A stretch of 44,477 nucleotides of DNA from Staphylococcus caprae (GCF_002902725.1 NZ_PPRT01000043.1:67152-111628), one strand, 5' to 3'; counted from the stretch's first letter, positions 25,731 through 35,249 are shown. The notes: generated from the letters alone by a model not told the origin. Program-made: numbers and translations.

Positions 25731-26807
25731 TTACCACATTAATGCTTGATAACTTTCATCATTAAGTGAACGGACAATTTCTGCTACAAGACGGACAGAA
25801 TTTTCATAGTCATCCGTGTTTAAAACTGAAACATTAGAATGCATGTATCTGAGGGCGACACCTATTGTAATCGTTGGTATACCTTCATTGGCAACGTGAA
25901 TACTACCTGCATCCGTTCCACCACCTGGAGTTGTAGCCCATTGAACAGGAATATTGTGAGCTTGAGCTACCGATTTAATATGTTTACGGAAACCATCGTG
26001 GGCAATACTAGTGGCGTCCATCATAATTACAAGTGGTCCATCGCCTAATTTACCTTCGTTCTTTTCATTTGTCATACCTGGAACATCGAAGGCCACACCA
26101 ACGTCTACTGCGATGGCTAAGTCTGGCTTGATAAGATTGGCCGCAACTTTGGCGCCGCGTAAACCAACCTCTTCTTGAACTGTTGCGCCAGCGTATAAGT
26201 TAATATCAATGCTTTCATCTTTAAGACGGTTGAGAACGTCTACAGCTAATGCGCAACCGTAACGATTGTCGAACGCTTTCGCAGTTAAATATTGCTCATT
26301 CGCTAGCGTTTCGAATTTACTATAAGGTGTAATCATATTGCCAAGTTCTACGCCTGCTGCTTTAGCTTCTTCTTTACTTGCCACACCGATATCTATATAC
26401 ATATGTTTAATTTCAACGGGTTTCTTACGTTCTTCAGGTGTAAGTGCATGTGGCGGTTTTGAACCTATGAGACCTCTAATTTCTTTACCATCCTCAGTAG
26501 TGATCGTTACTTTTTGAGATAACATCACTTGGTTCCAACAACCACCGATAGGCGTGAAATAAATATAGCCATCTTTATCAATTTGAGTTATGATAAATCC
26601 AATTTCGTCTAAGTGGCCGGAAATCATTAAAGATTTTGAGCCATTTTGAGCGTTCTTTTTCCCGAAAATGCCACCCAAATTGTCTTCAATGATGTTATCA
26701 CTCACAGGTGTTAAATAGTCTTTCATTAATGATTTTACTTGCTGTTCATGTCCAGCAATGCCATTAACATCGGTTAATGACTTGAGTAATGCTTTAGATT
26801 CTGGCAT
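25731..26807 (-). CDS. M42-family metallopeptidase (glutamyl/deblocking aminopeptidase-like)
   Basis: 358-aa cytosolic di-metal aminopeptidase (TET-type fold). Metal and catalytic residues are visible: S-G-H-L-D-E-I-G (His), A-F-D-N-R-Y-G (Asp), V-Q-E-E-V-G-L-R-G-A (two Glu), A-V-D-V-G (Asp) and a His near the C-terminus. G-G-G-T-D-A-G is the substrate-binding loop. Of the three candidate starts (TTG 26822, ATG 26813, ATG 26807) only 26807 has normal spacing (8 nt) from ggagg. It probably trims N-terminal acidic or other residues from peptides. Confidence 0.9.
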   Translation of the reverse strand: MPESKALLKSLTDVNGIAGHEQQVKSLMKDYLTPVSDNIIEDNLGGIFGKKNAQNGSKSLMISGHLDEIGFIITQIDKDGYIYFTPIGGCWNQVMLSQKVTITTEDGKEIRGLIGSKPPHALTPEERKKPVEIKHMYIDIGVASKEEAKAAGVELGNMITPYSKFETLANEQYLTAKAFDNRYGCALAVDVLNRLKDESIDINLYAGATVQEEVGLRGAKVAANLIKPDLAIAVDVGVAFDVPGMTNEKNEGKLGDGPLVIMMDATSIAHDGFRKHIKSVAQAHNIPVQWATTPGGGTDAGSIHVANEGIPTITIGVALRYMHSNVSVLNTDDYENSVRLVAEIVRSLNDESYQALMW

Positions 26808-26942
26808 AACCATTGCCTCCAATAATAAGTCTTTGAATATAGTATAACATTTGTGAGAATTGCTATTTATGTTTGTGATGTTTTGAATTTAATTTTCCGA
26901 AAAAATGAATGGAGTGAATAAGTAACATATTCGAGGGGAAGG

Positions 26943-26951
26943 TGGTATAAT
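26943..26951 (+). promoter_or_regulatory. Extended -10 promoter of the lipoprotein gene
   Basis: TGG-TATAAT is a perfect extended -10 element, 37 bp before the ATG at 26988. The -35 is weak. Confidence 0.65.
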
Positions 26952-26987
26952 TTATATAAGAAAAATAGACGAGAGAAGGCGACAACA

Positions 26988-27455
26988 ATGAAAAAAGTGA
27001 TTTCACTTTTAGTAGTGATAGTCTTAAGTACTGTTGCACTTACAGCATGTAGTAAAGAACGTACGAAGACATATGAAGGCGATGTCAATGGTAAAAACAT
27101 CATTACGTCACTGACATATAAAGATGATGAAGTACTTAAGCAGTCTACGATTGGAACGTTGAAGTACGACGATTTAGGCATTGATAAGATACAAGCGAAA
27201 GAGATATTTAAGAAAGATGAGAAAACGTTTAAAGGTCTTAAAGGTGTGACATACAAGGTTGATTACAAAGATCAAAAGGCTGTAGAGCATATTGAAATTG
27301 ATTATAAAGACGTAGACGTTGATAAATTGAAGAAAAATTTAGGATTTGAGTCTGCTAAGGCTGTTAAAGATGATCATGTGAGTATGCATAAAATTGTTAA
27401 ACAGCTCAAACGTAATGGTCTAAAAGAAAAAAGTAAAATGAATGATGAAGAATAG
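26988..27455 (+). CDS. YehR-like (DUF1307) lipoprotein
   Basis: 155-aa lipoprotein with signal peptide M-K-K-V-I-S-L-L-V-V-I-V-L-S-T-V-A and lipobox L-T-A-C, so Cys21 would be lipid-modified and the protein anchored on the outer face of the membrane. The mature part (KTYEGDVNGKNIITSLTYKDD...Y-K-V-D-Y-K-D) follows the DUF1307/YehR pattern, whose function is unknown. The start follows gagagaaggc; it has its own extended -10 promoter and a terminator shared with the convergent glutamate-synthase-like gene. Confidence 0.85.
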   Translation: MKKVISLLVVIVLSTVALTACSKERTKTYEGDVNGKNIITSLTYKDDEVLKQSTIGTLKYDDLGIDKIQAKEIFKKDEKTFKGLKGVTYKVDYKDQKAVEHIEIDYKDVDVDKLKKNLGFESAKAVKDDHVSMHKIVKQLKRNGLKEKSKMNDEE

Positions 27456-27481
27456 GTTATACAATAAACCTATAGTTATAG

Positions 27482-27523
27482 AAAGAGTGCGATGTTTCAG
27501 TTGAATCACCGCACTCTTTTTAT
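27482..27523. terminator. Terminator between the lipoprotein and glutamate-synthase-like genes
   Basis: aaagagtgcg (27482-27491) pairs perfectly with cgcactcttt (27510-27519), then T-rich; bidirectional. Confidence 0.88.
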
Positions 27524-29107
27524 TTATGAAATTAATTTAAGTTTATAATCTTTTATTTTTTGTGTAGCGCCATCAAGTTCTCTATAAATGATATGATCTG
27601 CTGAAATTTCAGTAGGGCTTGTTACGCCGACAGCCGCTGCGATGTTAAACAATCCTTCATGTAAACTTGTCACGTAGTTCGTCACACGGTATTGCTTCTC
27701 ATCTACGATAAGTGCTTTCTCTTTTTTAGGGTCTGTCGTTGCTACGCCTACAGGACATGTATTAAGGTGGCACTGTTGACTCATAATACAACCTACACTA
27801 ATCATCATGCCTCTTGCGACGTTAACTAAATCCGCACCTAATCCTAATGCGATAGCGATCTTGTCTGGTGTAATTAATTTACCTGAAGCGAAAATTTTAA
27901 TTTTATCTCTGATACCATACTTTTCTAACATACCTGAAACAATTGGAAGGGCAGTTAGTAAAGGTAAACCAACGCCGTCTTCAAGTTCTTGGAAGGTAGC
28001 CCCTGTACCACCTTCGCCACCATCTACAGTGATAAAACTTGGATAAATATCGAGTTCTACCATTGTTTTTACAAGACTTTCAATTTCTTCAACTTTACTT
28101 ACGACAATTTTAAATCCTGCAGGTTTCTGACCTAAATCTTTAATATTTTGTACAAAGTTAAGTAATTCTTCTGGATTATTTATAAAGTCGAAGCGGTTAG
28201 GTGAATTAATTGTTTCGTGTGGTTTAACATTTCTAATTTTAGCGATTTCTTCTGTGACTTTATTGCCTTCCATATGGCCACCACGCGTTTTAGCACCCTG
28301 AGCTAATTTTAATTCGAATGCACGAATATTTTTACGATCTGCCAATTGTAAAAACATGTCTTTGTTAAAGCGTCCTTCCTTATCTCTCACGCCGAAAAGC
28401 CCAGGCCCAATTTGGAAAATGATATCACCATCACCTTTAAGATGATAATCAGAAAGGCCGCCTTCACCTGTATTCATCCATGTGCCTGCTTTAGATAAGC
28501 CTTTAGATAATGCAGTAATGGCATTTTTTCCTAGGGCACCATAACTCATCGCTGATTGACCGACGAGACGTTTAATCTTAAATGGATGTTTGAGCTCAGC
28601 TCCTAATACAATTGCATGTTCATCTGATAAGAAGAAAGGATCAATTTCTGATCTTTTTCTGTGTTCATCACGACTAAATAATCTTTCATTTTCTATTTTG
28701 TATAAAAATGTTGAAATTAAGTCTGGATTATCGACATGTAATTCAGTTGCTTGAAGTGGAAACATTGTATTTTGTATGTAGAATCCATCTTTATACTCAG
28801 TCTGAGTACCATAACTCGTCATTCGAGAGTTATATTTACCTGCAAGCACAATGTGTTTATAATCATTTCTTGAAAATGGTTTTCCTTCATTATCATCAGC
28901 GAAGAAATATTGTCGTAGTTCAGGACCGACTTTTTCAGAAATATAACGAATACGTCCTAAAACAGGAAAATTTCTAAGTACACTATGTTGATCTTGACCT
29001 TTATCTTTAAATAGCCAGATTAACCCTATAATAACGACGCTTAATAGCACAACCATGATAATGATATTGACTATAAATTGCATCGTAGTCAATAAAGACA
29101 TAAACAT
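27524..29107 (-). CDS. FMN-binding glutamate synthase-related protein (YerD-like)
   Basis: 527-aa protein corresponding to the FMN/iron-sulfur domain of the large glutamate synthase subunit, without the amidotransferase domain. An N-terminal membrane anchor spans residues about 8-30 (MQFIVNIIIMVVLLSVVIIG). The flavin barrel includes Q-S-A-M-S-Y-G-A-L-G, G-E-G-G-L-S, K-L-A-Q-G-A-K-T-R-G-G and D-G-G-E-G-G-T-G-A, followed by the cysteine cluster C-I-M-S-Q-Q-C-H-L-N-T-C-P-V-G for an iron-sulfur centre. No small subunit is nearby. It may act as a ferredoxin-type glutamate synthase or another flavin oxidoreductase; the true reaction is unproven. Confidence 0.88.
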   Translation of the reverse strand: MFMSLLTTMQFIVNIIIMVVLLSVVIIGLIWLFKDKGQDQHSVLRNFPVLGRIRYISEKVGPELRQYFFADDNEGKPFSRNDYKHIVLAGKYNSRMTSYGTQTEYKDGFYIQNTMFPLQATELHVDNPDLISTFLYKIENERLFSRDEHRKRSEIDPFFLSDEHAIVLGAELKHPFKIKRLVGQSAMSYGALGKNAITALSKGLSKAGTWMNTGEGGLSDYHLKGDGDIIFQIGPGLFGVRDKEGRFNKDMFLQLADRKNIRAFELKLAQGAKTRGGHMEGNKVTEEIAKIRNVKPHETINSPNRFDFINNPEELLNFVQNIKDLGQKPAGFKIVVSKVEEIESLVKTMVELDIYPSFITVDGGEGGTGATFQELEDGVGLPLLTALPIVSGMLEKYGIRDKIKIFASGKLITPDKIAIALGLGADLVNVARGMMISVGCIMSQQCHLNTCPVGVATTDPKKEKALIVDEKQYRVTNYVTSLHEGLFNIAAAVGVTSPTEISADHIIYRELDGATQKIKDYKLKLIS

Positions 29108-29259
29108 TCCCCCTAAAACAATTTATATAGTTTTATGATACAACAATGTATGCGTTTTACAATGAAAGAGAGTAAAATTATTTTAAAAATTAGATTGAAA
29201 TTATTACTTAAGTACATTTAAATGGTAATGTAATGATATTGGATGATTAGAGGTGAACT

Positions 29260-30042
29260 ATGAATAGAGAACAACAGTCGACAAAGAAAGAACAACTTAC
29301 GCCGTTATGGGGAAGTAATCATATAGTCAAAAAAGACTTCATACTCATACCCGCATTTATCATTTTTCAAAGTATCATACCTATTATCATTGTTTTCGGA
29401 ACACTTGGCGTTACTGCGATGCTTACACAACATGCACCGCCAGAGTGGTTTTATAATCTTTCATTAAGTATCAGTTTTGTACTAGCACAATTTTTAGTCT
29501 TATTTTTATTTTATGCTATACATAAACGGTATATTGCGAATGTTGCACGCCGACAATTTTATTTTGCCAAAAAGCATGTAAATCGCATCGTTATTGTGGT
29601 GATGATTGTATTTGTGCTAATGTTACTTATTGAGTGGCTAGTACAATTCTTACCACTGTCATTGAATTATAATGCGACACAATATGAACGTCGCGTGGAA
29701 GGCTTATTTTTACATCCTATCGCAATAGGTTTCACATTTATTTCAATGGTTATTTTACGCCCAATGGTTGAAGCGTTGATTTATCGTCACCTTGTTATTC
29801 ATGAACTAGGTAAGAAATTGAATAAAAAATTAGCGATTGCTGTTTCAATTGTTGCAGAAGCATTGGTTCATGTTTACGATATGGCATCCGTACTTGAATT
29901 GATACCTTATTTGTTAATTGCGAGCGGGGCGACATATATTTATGTGAAATCAGGTGAAAATCTAGCTTCAGCATATATTTTTCAGGCGAGCATTCAATTG
30001 CTCATTTTTATAGAAATGCTATATAAACATTTTGTCTTATAA
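29260..30042 (+). CDS. CPBP-family membrane protein, catalytic motifs lost
   Basis: 260-aa, multi-spanning Abi/CPBP protein. Alignment to the next gene gives V-E-A-L-I-Y-R-H where the family has E-E-x-x-x-R (second Glu is Ala), E-A-L-V-H for F-x-x-x-H, and Q-A-S-I-Q for H-x-x-x-N. It therefore keeps the fold and H-E-L-G-K-K-L but lacks the residues of an intramembrane glutamic protease. Such members (compare S. aureus SpdA-C) can act as non-catalytic partners. Frame is intact, with a ribosome-binding site (agaggtg), so it is not an obvious pseudogene. The second copy starts 19 bp later; the two form an operon. Confidence 0.82.
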   Translation: MNREQQSTKKEQLTPLWGSNHIVKKDFILIPAFIIFQSIIPIIIVFGTLGVTAMLTQHAPPEWFYNLSLSISFVLAQFLVLFLFYAIHKRYIANVARRQFYFAKKHVNRIVIVVMIVFVLMLLIEWLVQFLPLSLNYNATQYERRVEGLFLHPIAIGFTFISMVILRPMVEALIYRHLVIHELGKKLNKKLAIAVSIVAEALVHVYDMASVLELIPYLLIASGATYIYVKSGENLASAYIFQASIQLLIFIEMLYKHFVL

Positions 30043-30061
30043 AAAATAAAAGGAGTATGAA

Positions 30062-30853
30062 ATGGTTAGCGAATCACAAGAACAACATCATCAAGCTTAT
30101 CCTTCATTTAATAATGAATTTGCTTCAAAAAGAATAGTTAAAAGAGATTTTTGGTTAATCCCAATTTATGTATTTTCGTACATGGTATTACCGATAATAC
30201 TAGGATTTTTAATTACTATTTTTTGGGGAGCATTAAATCCGCTTTTATCAGAGAAATATCTATTTGACTACTTTATGAACGCGACATCAGTTTGTACAAT
30301 AATAGGACAATTACTTTTCCTATTATCTTTTTATCTTATGCATCGTAAAACAATTGTACCCATTGCGATATCTCGTTTTAAAGCACTTAGAAAACATATT
30401 ATATTAATTATAGGCACAATCGTACTCATTTATTTATTCAGTGCATTATATGGATACGCTATGGAATTTTTACCAGAAAGGTTCCAATTTGAAGATACTG
30501 AAAATAATAAAGAAATAGCGAAAATGTTCACGCATGGATGGTTAATTCCATTTCTATATATTGATATCGCAATTCTTACACCATTTGTAGAGGAATTATT
30601 ATTTAGACATTTACTGATTCACGAATTAGGTAAGAAACTGACGTATGGTGTGACGTACGTGATATCTATCGTTGTATTTGCGGGCGTACATTGTATTGAT
30701 GCGAAATCACCTTTTGAAATAGGACCATACTTAATTATTGCGACAGGTATCGTTGCCGCATATCACTTTAGTGGTCGGAACCTTGCTACTACAATTACTA
30801 TGCATATGACGATTAATACAATATCATTTATTATGATGGTATTTACTTTATAG
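30062..30853 (+). CDS. CPBP-family intramembrane glutamic endopeptidase
   Basis: 263-aa CPBP protein with about eight hydrophobic segments. Motif 1 is E-E-L-L-F-R-H (about residues 178-184), motif 2 is F-A-G-V-H, and the C-terminal H-M-T-I-N gives the last His and Asn, so all catalytic elements are present. Family members include type II CAAX proteases and bacterial peptide-processing proteases such as MroQ; the substrate here is unknown. It follows its inactive-looking paralogue, from which it shares H-E-L-G-K-K-L, by 19 bp with aaaggag as ribosome-binding site. Confidence 0.88.
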   Translation: MVSESQEQHHQAYPSFNNEFASKRIVKRDFWLIPIYVFSYMVLPIILGFLITIFWGALNPLLSEKYLFDYFMNATSVCTIIGQLLFLLSFYLMHRKTIVPIAISRFKALRKHIILIIGTIVLIYLFSALYGYAMEFLPERFQFEDTENNKEIAKMFTHGWLIPFLYIDIAILTPFVEELLFRHLLIHELGKKLTYGVTYVISIVVFAGVHCIDAKSPFEIGPYLIIATGIVAAYHFSGRNLATTITMHMTINTISFIMMVFTL

Positions 30854-30860
30854 AGTGAGG

Positions 30861-30886
30861 GCACACGTTGAGGCGTGTGCTTTTTT
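30861..30886 (+). terminator. Terminator after the CPBP pair
   Basis: gcacacg (30861-30867) pairs with cgtgtgc (30874-30880), followed by TTTTTT. Confidence 0.92.
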
Positions 30887-30998
30887 ATTTTCAAGATAAA
30901 TTAAATAATCAGAAAATATAAATATTTAATGACTCTAGTTAAAAATCTTATATTAGGGAATATAAATATGAATGGGTTCAGAGAAAGGAGCGTTAGTC

Positions 30999-31661
30999 TT
31001 GCTATTAAAAGTAGAAAATCTTACATATGAAGCGGATAAGCGAACAATATTAGACGACATCAACCTTAATATTGAAAAAGGAGAAACGATTGCTATCATT
31101 GGGCCTTCTGGAAGTGGGAAGAGTACGTTGTTAAAACAGCTTAACAATTTAATTAGCCCTACAAAAGGGAAACTCTATTTGCATGATAAGTTGTACGAAG
31201 AATACTCTCCAGAAGAATTAAGATCTCGTGTAAGTTATCTTATGCAACAGAGTGAGTTGATTGGCTCAACTATTGAAGATAATATGAAATTTCCTTGTGA
31301 AGCAAGAGGGGATAAGTTTGATAAGGAAAAGGCAAAGCAACTCATCAATCAAGTAGGTTTAGGCAATTATGATTTAGATGCTGAGATAGAACACATGTCA
31401 GGTGGGGAACGACAAAGAATTACGATTGCACGTCAACTTATGTATGAACCTGAAGTCTTACTGTTAGATGAGTCAACAAGTGCTTTAGACACTGAAAATA
31501 AAGAAAACATCGAAAAGATTATTTTTAAATTCGCTAAAAAGGGGATAGCGATTCTTTGGATTACTCATAGTGATGACCAAAGTATGCGTCATTTTCAAAG
31601 AAGGATTACAATCACTGATGGTAAAATTTCGAATGATGAGGAGTTGAGCGGGCATGAGTAG
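30999..31661 (+). CDS. fetA: ABC transporter ATPase (FetA/YbbL type)
   Basis: 220-aa ABC ATPase. Walker A is G-P-S-G-S-G-K-S-T, the signature is M-S-G-G-E-R-Q-R, Walker B is V-L-L-L-D-E-S-T, and the switch His is in W-I-T-H. It pairs with the following FetB permease, as in the E. coli FetAB iron exporter and related bacterial systems; iron export is the best inference. The longer ATG at 30972 lacks a ribosome-binding site, whereas TTG at 30999 is 10 nt after aaaggag and is chosen (L-L-K-V-E-N-L-T). It overlaps fetB by 8 bp. Confidence 0.85.
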   Translation: MLLKVENLTYEADKRTILDDINLNIEKGETIAIIGPSGSGKSTLLKQLNNLISPTKGKLYLHDKLYEEYSPEELRSRVSYLMQQSELIGSTIEDNMKFPCEARGDKFDKEKAKQLINQVGLGNYDLDAEIEHMSGGERQRITIARQLMYEPEVLLLDESTSALDTENKENIEKIIFKFAKKGIAILWITHSDDQSMRHFQRRITITDGKISNDEELSGHE

Positions 31662-32430
31662 TACAGCATTGTGTTTAACAGCACTGTTATTATTAATTCC
31701 AATATTTATTTCGTACAAGGAAGGCTTACATATTATTAAAGATTTAGTTATAGCTACTATAAGAGCTGCTATACAATTAATAATTTTAGGCTTCTTACTA
31801 CATTATATTTTCAAAATTAATGAAAAATGGTTATTAATGATTTGTGTGTTAGTGATAATTATTAATGCATCATGGAATACAATTAGTCGTGCTTCACCAG
31901 TGATGCATCATGTGTTTTGGATTTCATTCGTAGCCATCTTTGTAGGTACTGCATTACCATTAGCGGGTACGATTGCTACAGGCGCGATTAAGTTTACAGC
32001 TAACGAAGTCATTCCAATCGGAGGAATGTTGGCGAATAATGGCTTAATTGCGATTAACCTAGCTTATCAGAATTTAGATAGAGCATTTGTTCAGGATATT
32101 TCAGGTATAGAGTCGAAGTTAACTCTTGCTGCTACACCTAAGTTGGCATCTAAATCTTCTATTAGAGAAAGTATACGTTTAGCTATTGTTCCTACAATTG
32201 ATTCAGTTAAAACGTATGGTCTTGTTTCAATTCCTGGTATGATGACTGGTTTGATTATAGGGGGCGTACCACCTTTGCAGGCTATTAAATTCCAATTGTT
32301 AGTTGTATTTATACATACAACCGCAACGATTATGTCAGCATTAATCGCAACTTACATGAGTTACGGACAATTCTTTAATGCACGACACCAACTCATCGCA
32401 AGAACCGCAGATGTTAAAGAAGATGATTAA
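31654..32430 (+). CDS. fetB: FetB/UPF0014-family permease
   Basis: 258-aa membrane protein with about seven hydrophobic helices and the UPF0014 hallmarks V-I-P-I-G-G-M-L-A-N-N, R-A-A-I-Q-L-I-I-L-G, P-T-I-D-S-V-K-T-Y-G-L-V-S-I-P-G-M-M-T-G. It is the transmembrane partner of the adjacent ATPase and would move iron (or a related metal) out of the cell. The ATG overlaps the 3' end of fetA, giving translational coupling, with gaggag as ribosome-binding site. Confidence 0.88.
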   Translation: MSSTALCLTALLLLIPIFISYKEGLHIIKDLVIATIRAAIQLIILGFLLHYIFKINEKWLLMICVLVIIINASWNTISRASPVMHHVFWISFVAIFVGTALPLAGTIATGAIKFTANEVIPIGGMLANNGLIAINLAYQNLDRAFVQDISGIESKLTLAATPKLASKSSIRESIRLAIVPTIDSVKTYGLVSIPGMMTGLIIGGVPPLQAIKFQLLVVFIHTTATIMSALIATYMSYGQFFNARHQLIARTADVKEDD

Positions 32431-32493
32431 TCTTTAAGAATTTGTCTACAGGTTTATATAAACTTTTTCACACCAAAAATGAATTTTATATTA

Positions 32494-32556
32494 TATAATG
32501 AAACAGTTACGAATCTTTAAAATAGTTTGTAGCTGTTTTTATTTTTGGCTACAAAT
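32494..32556 (+). promoter_or_regulatory. Promoter and leader hairpin of the MFS gene
   Basis: TATAAT (32494-32499) is a perfect -10 with only weak -35 candidates. The leader from about 32506 contains tttgtagc (32526-32533) pairing with gctacaaa (32548-32555) around a 14-nt loop, before the gene's ribosome-binding site (aaaggag). The hairpin could affect expression; the evidence is weak. Confidence 0.4.
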
Positions 32557-32596
32557 CTTTCTAAGACAATCTATTTTTTGAGAAAGGAGATTAATT

Positions 32597-33763
32597 ATGT
32601 CTATTGTGCGAATTGCAACTTTTATATTGAGTGTTTTTATTGTGGGAATGGTCGAAATGATGGTTGCTGGAATTATGAATTTGATGAGTCAAGATCTTCA
32701 TGTTTCAGAGGCGGTCATTGGACAGCTCGTTACGATGTACGCCCTCACGTTCGCAATTTGTGGTCCAATTTTAGTGAAGCTGACAAACCGATTTTCAGTA
32801 CGACCGGTTTTATTGTGGACGTTATTCGTCTTTATTATTGGTAATGGTATTATTGCGATTGCGCCAAATTTCCCAATTCTAGTGGTTGGACGAATTTTAT
32901 CTTCAGCAGCAGCGTCGCTAATCATCGTTAAAGTCTTAGCACTTACAGCCATGCTGACTAAACCTAAGAATAGAGGCAAGATGATAGGCGTGGTTTATAC
33001 TGGATTTAGTGGTGCGAATGTATTTGGTGTGCCTATTGGAACGATGATAGGCGACTGGGGTGGTTGGCGTTTCACGTTCTTATTTATTATGCTGGTCAGT
33101 GTTGTAGTTGGTTTACTAATGATGTTGTATCTTCCTAAAGATCATGAATTAGCACATGCCAATCCTTCTTCTGAAAATGAAACGCAAACACCATCACGTA
33201 TTTTAAGACCTGCTGAAATAGTAAAATATCTCATTATCACATTTCTCGTGCTTGTAGCAAATTCAGTGACATTTGTGTATATCAATCCATTGATATTATC
33301 TAAGGGACATGAATTGTCATTTGTTTCTCTCGCATTACTCGTTAACGGTGTTGCGGGTGTCATTGGCACATCACTTGGTGGTGTCTTTTCAGATAAGATT
33401 ACAAGTAAGCGATGGTTAATCATCTCAGTATCGATATTCATCATCATGATGCTTATATTAAATCAAATTCTAGCTGGAACTGTGATATTACTGATTGGGT
33501 TATTTATTTGGAATATTATGCAGTGGAGTACGAATCCAGCTATTCAAAGCGGTATCATTGAACATGTTGAAGGTGATACGAGTCAGGTTATGAGTTGGAA
33601 TATGTCCAGTCTTAACGCGGGAATTGGATTTGGTGGCATCGTTGGTGGATTAGTCATGTCACATTTATCCGTTCAAGCTGTGACGTATACAAGTGCAATT
33701 ATTGGATTATTAGGCCTGATTGTTGTTTTAACTTTAAAGAATATTCATTATGCTAAAAATTAA
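32597..33763 (+). CDS. MFS transporter (AraJ/YbcL-like drug or sugar efflux type)
   Basis: 388-aa, 12-helix major facilitator of the DHA1 group. The N-terminal helix G-M-V-E-M-M-V-A-G-I-M, then Q-L-V-T-M-Y-A-L-T-F-A and the loop motif L-T-N-R-F-S-V-R-P-V-L resemble sugar-efflux and multidrug members; the central loop (residues about 190-205) is hydrophilic. Substrate unknown. A good ribosome-binding site (aaaggag) precedes the ATG. It stands alone after fetB with its own promoter, and shares a terminator with the esterase gene. Confidence 0.88.
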   Translation: MSIVRIATFILSVFIVGMVEMMVAGIMNLMSQDLHVSEAVIGQLVTMYALTFAICGPILVKLTNRFSVRPVLLWTLFVFIIGNGIIAIAPNFPILVVGRILSSAAASLIIVKVLALTAMLTKPKNRGKMIGVVYTGFSGANVFGVPIGTMIGDWGGWRFTFLFIMLVSVVVGLLMMLYLPKDHELAHANPSSENETQTPSRILRPAEIVKYLIITFLVLVANSVTFVYINPLILSKGHELSFVSLALLVNGVAGVIGTSLGGVFSDKITSKRWLIISVSIFIIMMLILNQILAGTVILLIGLFIWNIMQWSTNPAIQSGIIEHVEGDTSQVMSWNMSSLNAGIGFGGIVGGLVMSHLSVQAVTYTSAIIGLLGLIVVLTLKNIHYAKN

Positions 33764-33810
33764 AAACTGGTACGCTCATGAATAGAGAAGATGAGCGTAC
33801 CAGTTTTATT
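33763..33810. terminator. Bidirectional terminator between the MFS and esterase genes
   Basis: aaaactggtacgctcat (33763-33779) pairs perfectly with atgagcgtaccagtttt (33791-33807), 17 bp. Confidence 0.95.
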
Positions 33811-35164
33811 TGTATATAAAAGTAGATTGCGTATCACGTTGATACGGAGACCAATGCATTTCACTATATCTTGCAAAATATGCTAAATCTGATATCATGC
33901 GCTGACTTAAGTCTATATCACTTTTAATGATGTCATATTGATTTGTAGTTAAAATATCTAAATGGCCAAACCAAAACACGATATCGAGAATATGATAAGC
34001 AGTTTTAAAATGTGTACTATTCGGACGGCACCAATCAAAACGTGCGAGCCATTTATGAGGTGTATGTATATGTTGTAAAAGGTCGATTGTTGGTTCTTTA
34101 AAGTAGTATTGAGTGATGAGCTCTCTTTGTTGTTGTGCAGTTCGTGCATTTATTTCAGAGATTTCAATATCATACAATTTCATTACTTCAACAAAACGTG
34201 AAGGTGAGAGTGTTCTTGATTCATTTTCAATATAAATGTCACCTTCAGAATTTGTAAAACTCATAAATACTGGTTTCGGAAAGTCATCTATCGTTCTTGT
34301 CATTATAGGGCTTTGAATAGGGCGATAAATTAAATCTAGACTTCTCGATTTACCTCGTTCTGATTCATGTAATTCCATAAGACGTAAGATGTCTTCGTGA
34401 GTAAGAGATTCAAGAGATTTTCCTGGGTAATAGGTATTAATCAACGTCAAAAAATGATTCGCCTTTAATTGAGCGTTCTCTTTAGTTTCATTAAATAACG
34501 CACCACTTAACAACATAACTTTATGATAATACGTATCTAATTCAGGTACTTGCATTAAAGCATGGATGCTCATACTCCCTGCAGATTGTCCCATTAAAGT
34601 CACATTGTTAGGATCACCACCAAAGTATTCAATATAATGATGCACCCATTTTAAAGCATTCATCTGATCAGAAAGCCCGTTGTTATAATCAAATTGAGGG
34701 TTTAGCGCTGACCAATCTAGAAAGCCTAATGCACCTAGGCGATAATTAAATGTAATGACAATGATATCTTCTTTTTCAACGATATGGTAAGGATTATATA
34801 ACTCTGCTGTTCCATGGCCCTGCGTAAATCCACCCCCGTAAAAATAAACAACTACGGGTTTTATCTTACTGCTACAACTTTTTCTCCATATATTGAGATA
34901 CAGACAATTTTCATTTTGTATAAAACTGTTAAAACCATTTTGTTGAGTTGAAAAGAAATCTTCAAGCGCATTATAAGGTTGAGGTGGAATAGGTTGGACC
35001 TTCCTTGCATCAATATTTGAGTTGCCGATTCCATGGTTCAATTGAGAATGTTTGAAACGTGAAGCTGCATTGAATGGTTGTGCATAGGGGATACCTAAGA
35101 ATCTATCAATTTGACCATCACTGATTCCTTTAATCGTTCCACCCTTAACGTTAACTTCTACCAT
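33806..35164 (-). CDS. Type B carboxylesterase (para-nitrobenzyl esterase-like)
   Basis: 452-aa carboxylesterase of the cholinesterase-like alpha/beta family. The oxyanion-hole motif Y-G-G-G-F lies at residues 109-113, and G-Q-S-A-G-S has the nucleophile Ser194. An acidic residue in S-E-G-D-I-Y and a histidine near F-W-F-G-H complete the triad. It lacks a signal peptide, so it is cytosolic. Length is slightly under typical PnbA proteins. Substrates are unknown short-chain or aryl esters. It is followed by the shared terminator; the APC permease gene upstream has its own terminator, so they are separate units. Confidence 0.88.
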   Translation of the reverse strand: MVEVNVKGGTIKGISDGQIDRFLGIPYAQPFNAASRFKHSQLNHGIGNSNIDARKVQPIPPQPYNALEDFFSTQQNGFNSFIQNENCLYLNIWRKSCSSKIKPVVVYFYGGGFTQGHGTAELYNPYHIVEKEDIIVITFNYRLGALGFLDWSALNPQFDYNNGLSDQMNALKWVHHYIEYFGGDPNNVTLMGQSAGSMSIHALMQVPELDTYYHKVMLLSGALFNETKENAQLKANHFLTLINTYYPGKSLESLTHEDILRLMELHESERGKSRSLDLIYRPIQSPIMTRTIDDFPKPVFMSFTNSEGDIYIENESRTLSPSRFVEVMKLYDIEISEINARTAQQQRELITQYYFKEPTIDLLQHIHTPHKWLARFDWCRPNSTHFKTAYHILDIVFWFGHLDILTTNQYDIIKSDIDLSQRMISDLAYFARYSEMHWSPYQRDTQSTFIYK

Positions 35165-35206
35165 CTCTTCATCTCCTTAATGATCTTATTTTAAATAGTA
35201 ACATTA

Positions 35207-35238
35207 AAAAACGCTCGAGACATTGATCTCGAGCGTTA
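35207..35238 (-). terminator. Terminator after the APC permease gene
   Basis: aacgctcgaga (35210-35220) pairs perfectly with tctcgagcgtt (35227-35237), followed on the minus strand by TTTTT. Confidence 0.92.
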
Positions 35239-35249
35239 GGTCATGTGAT

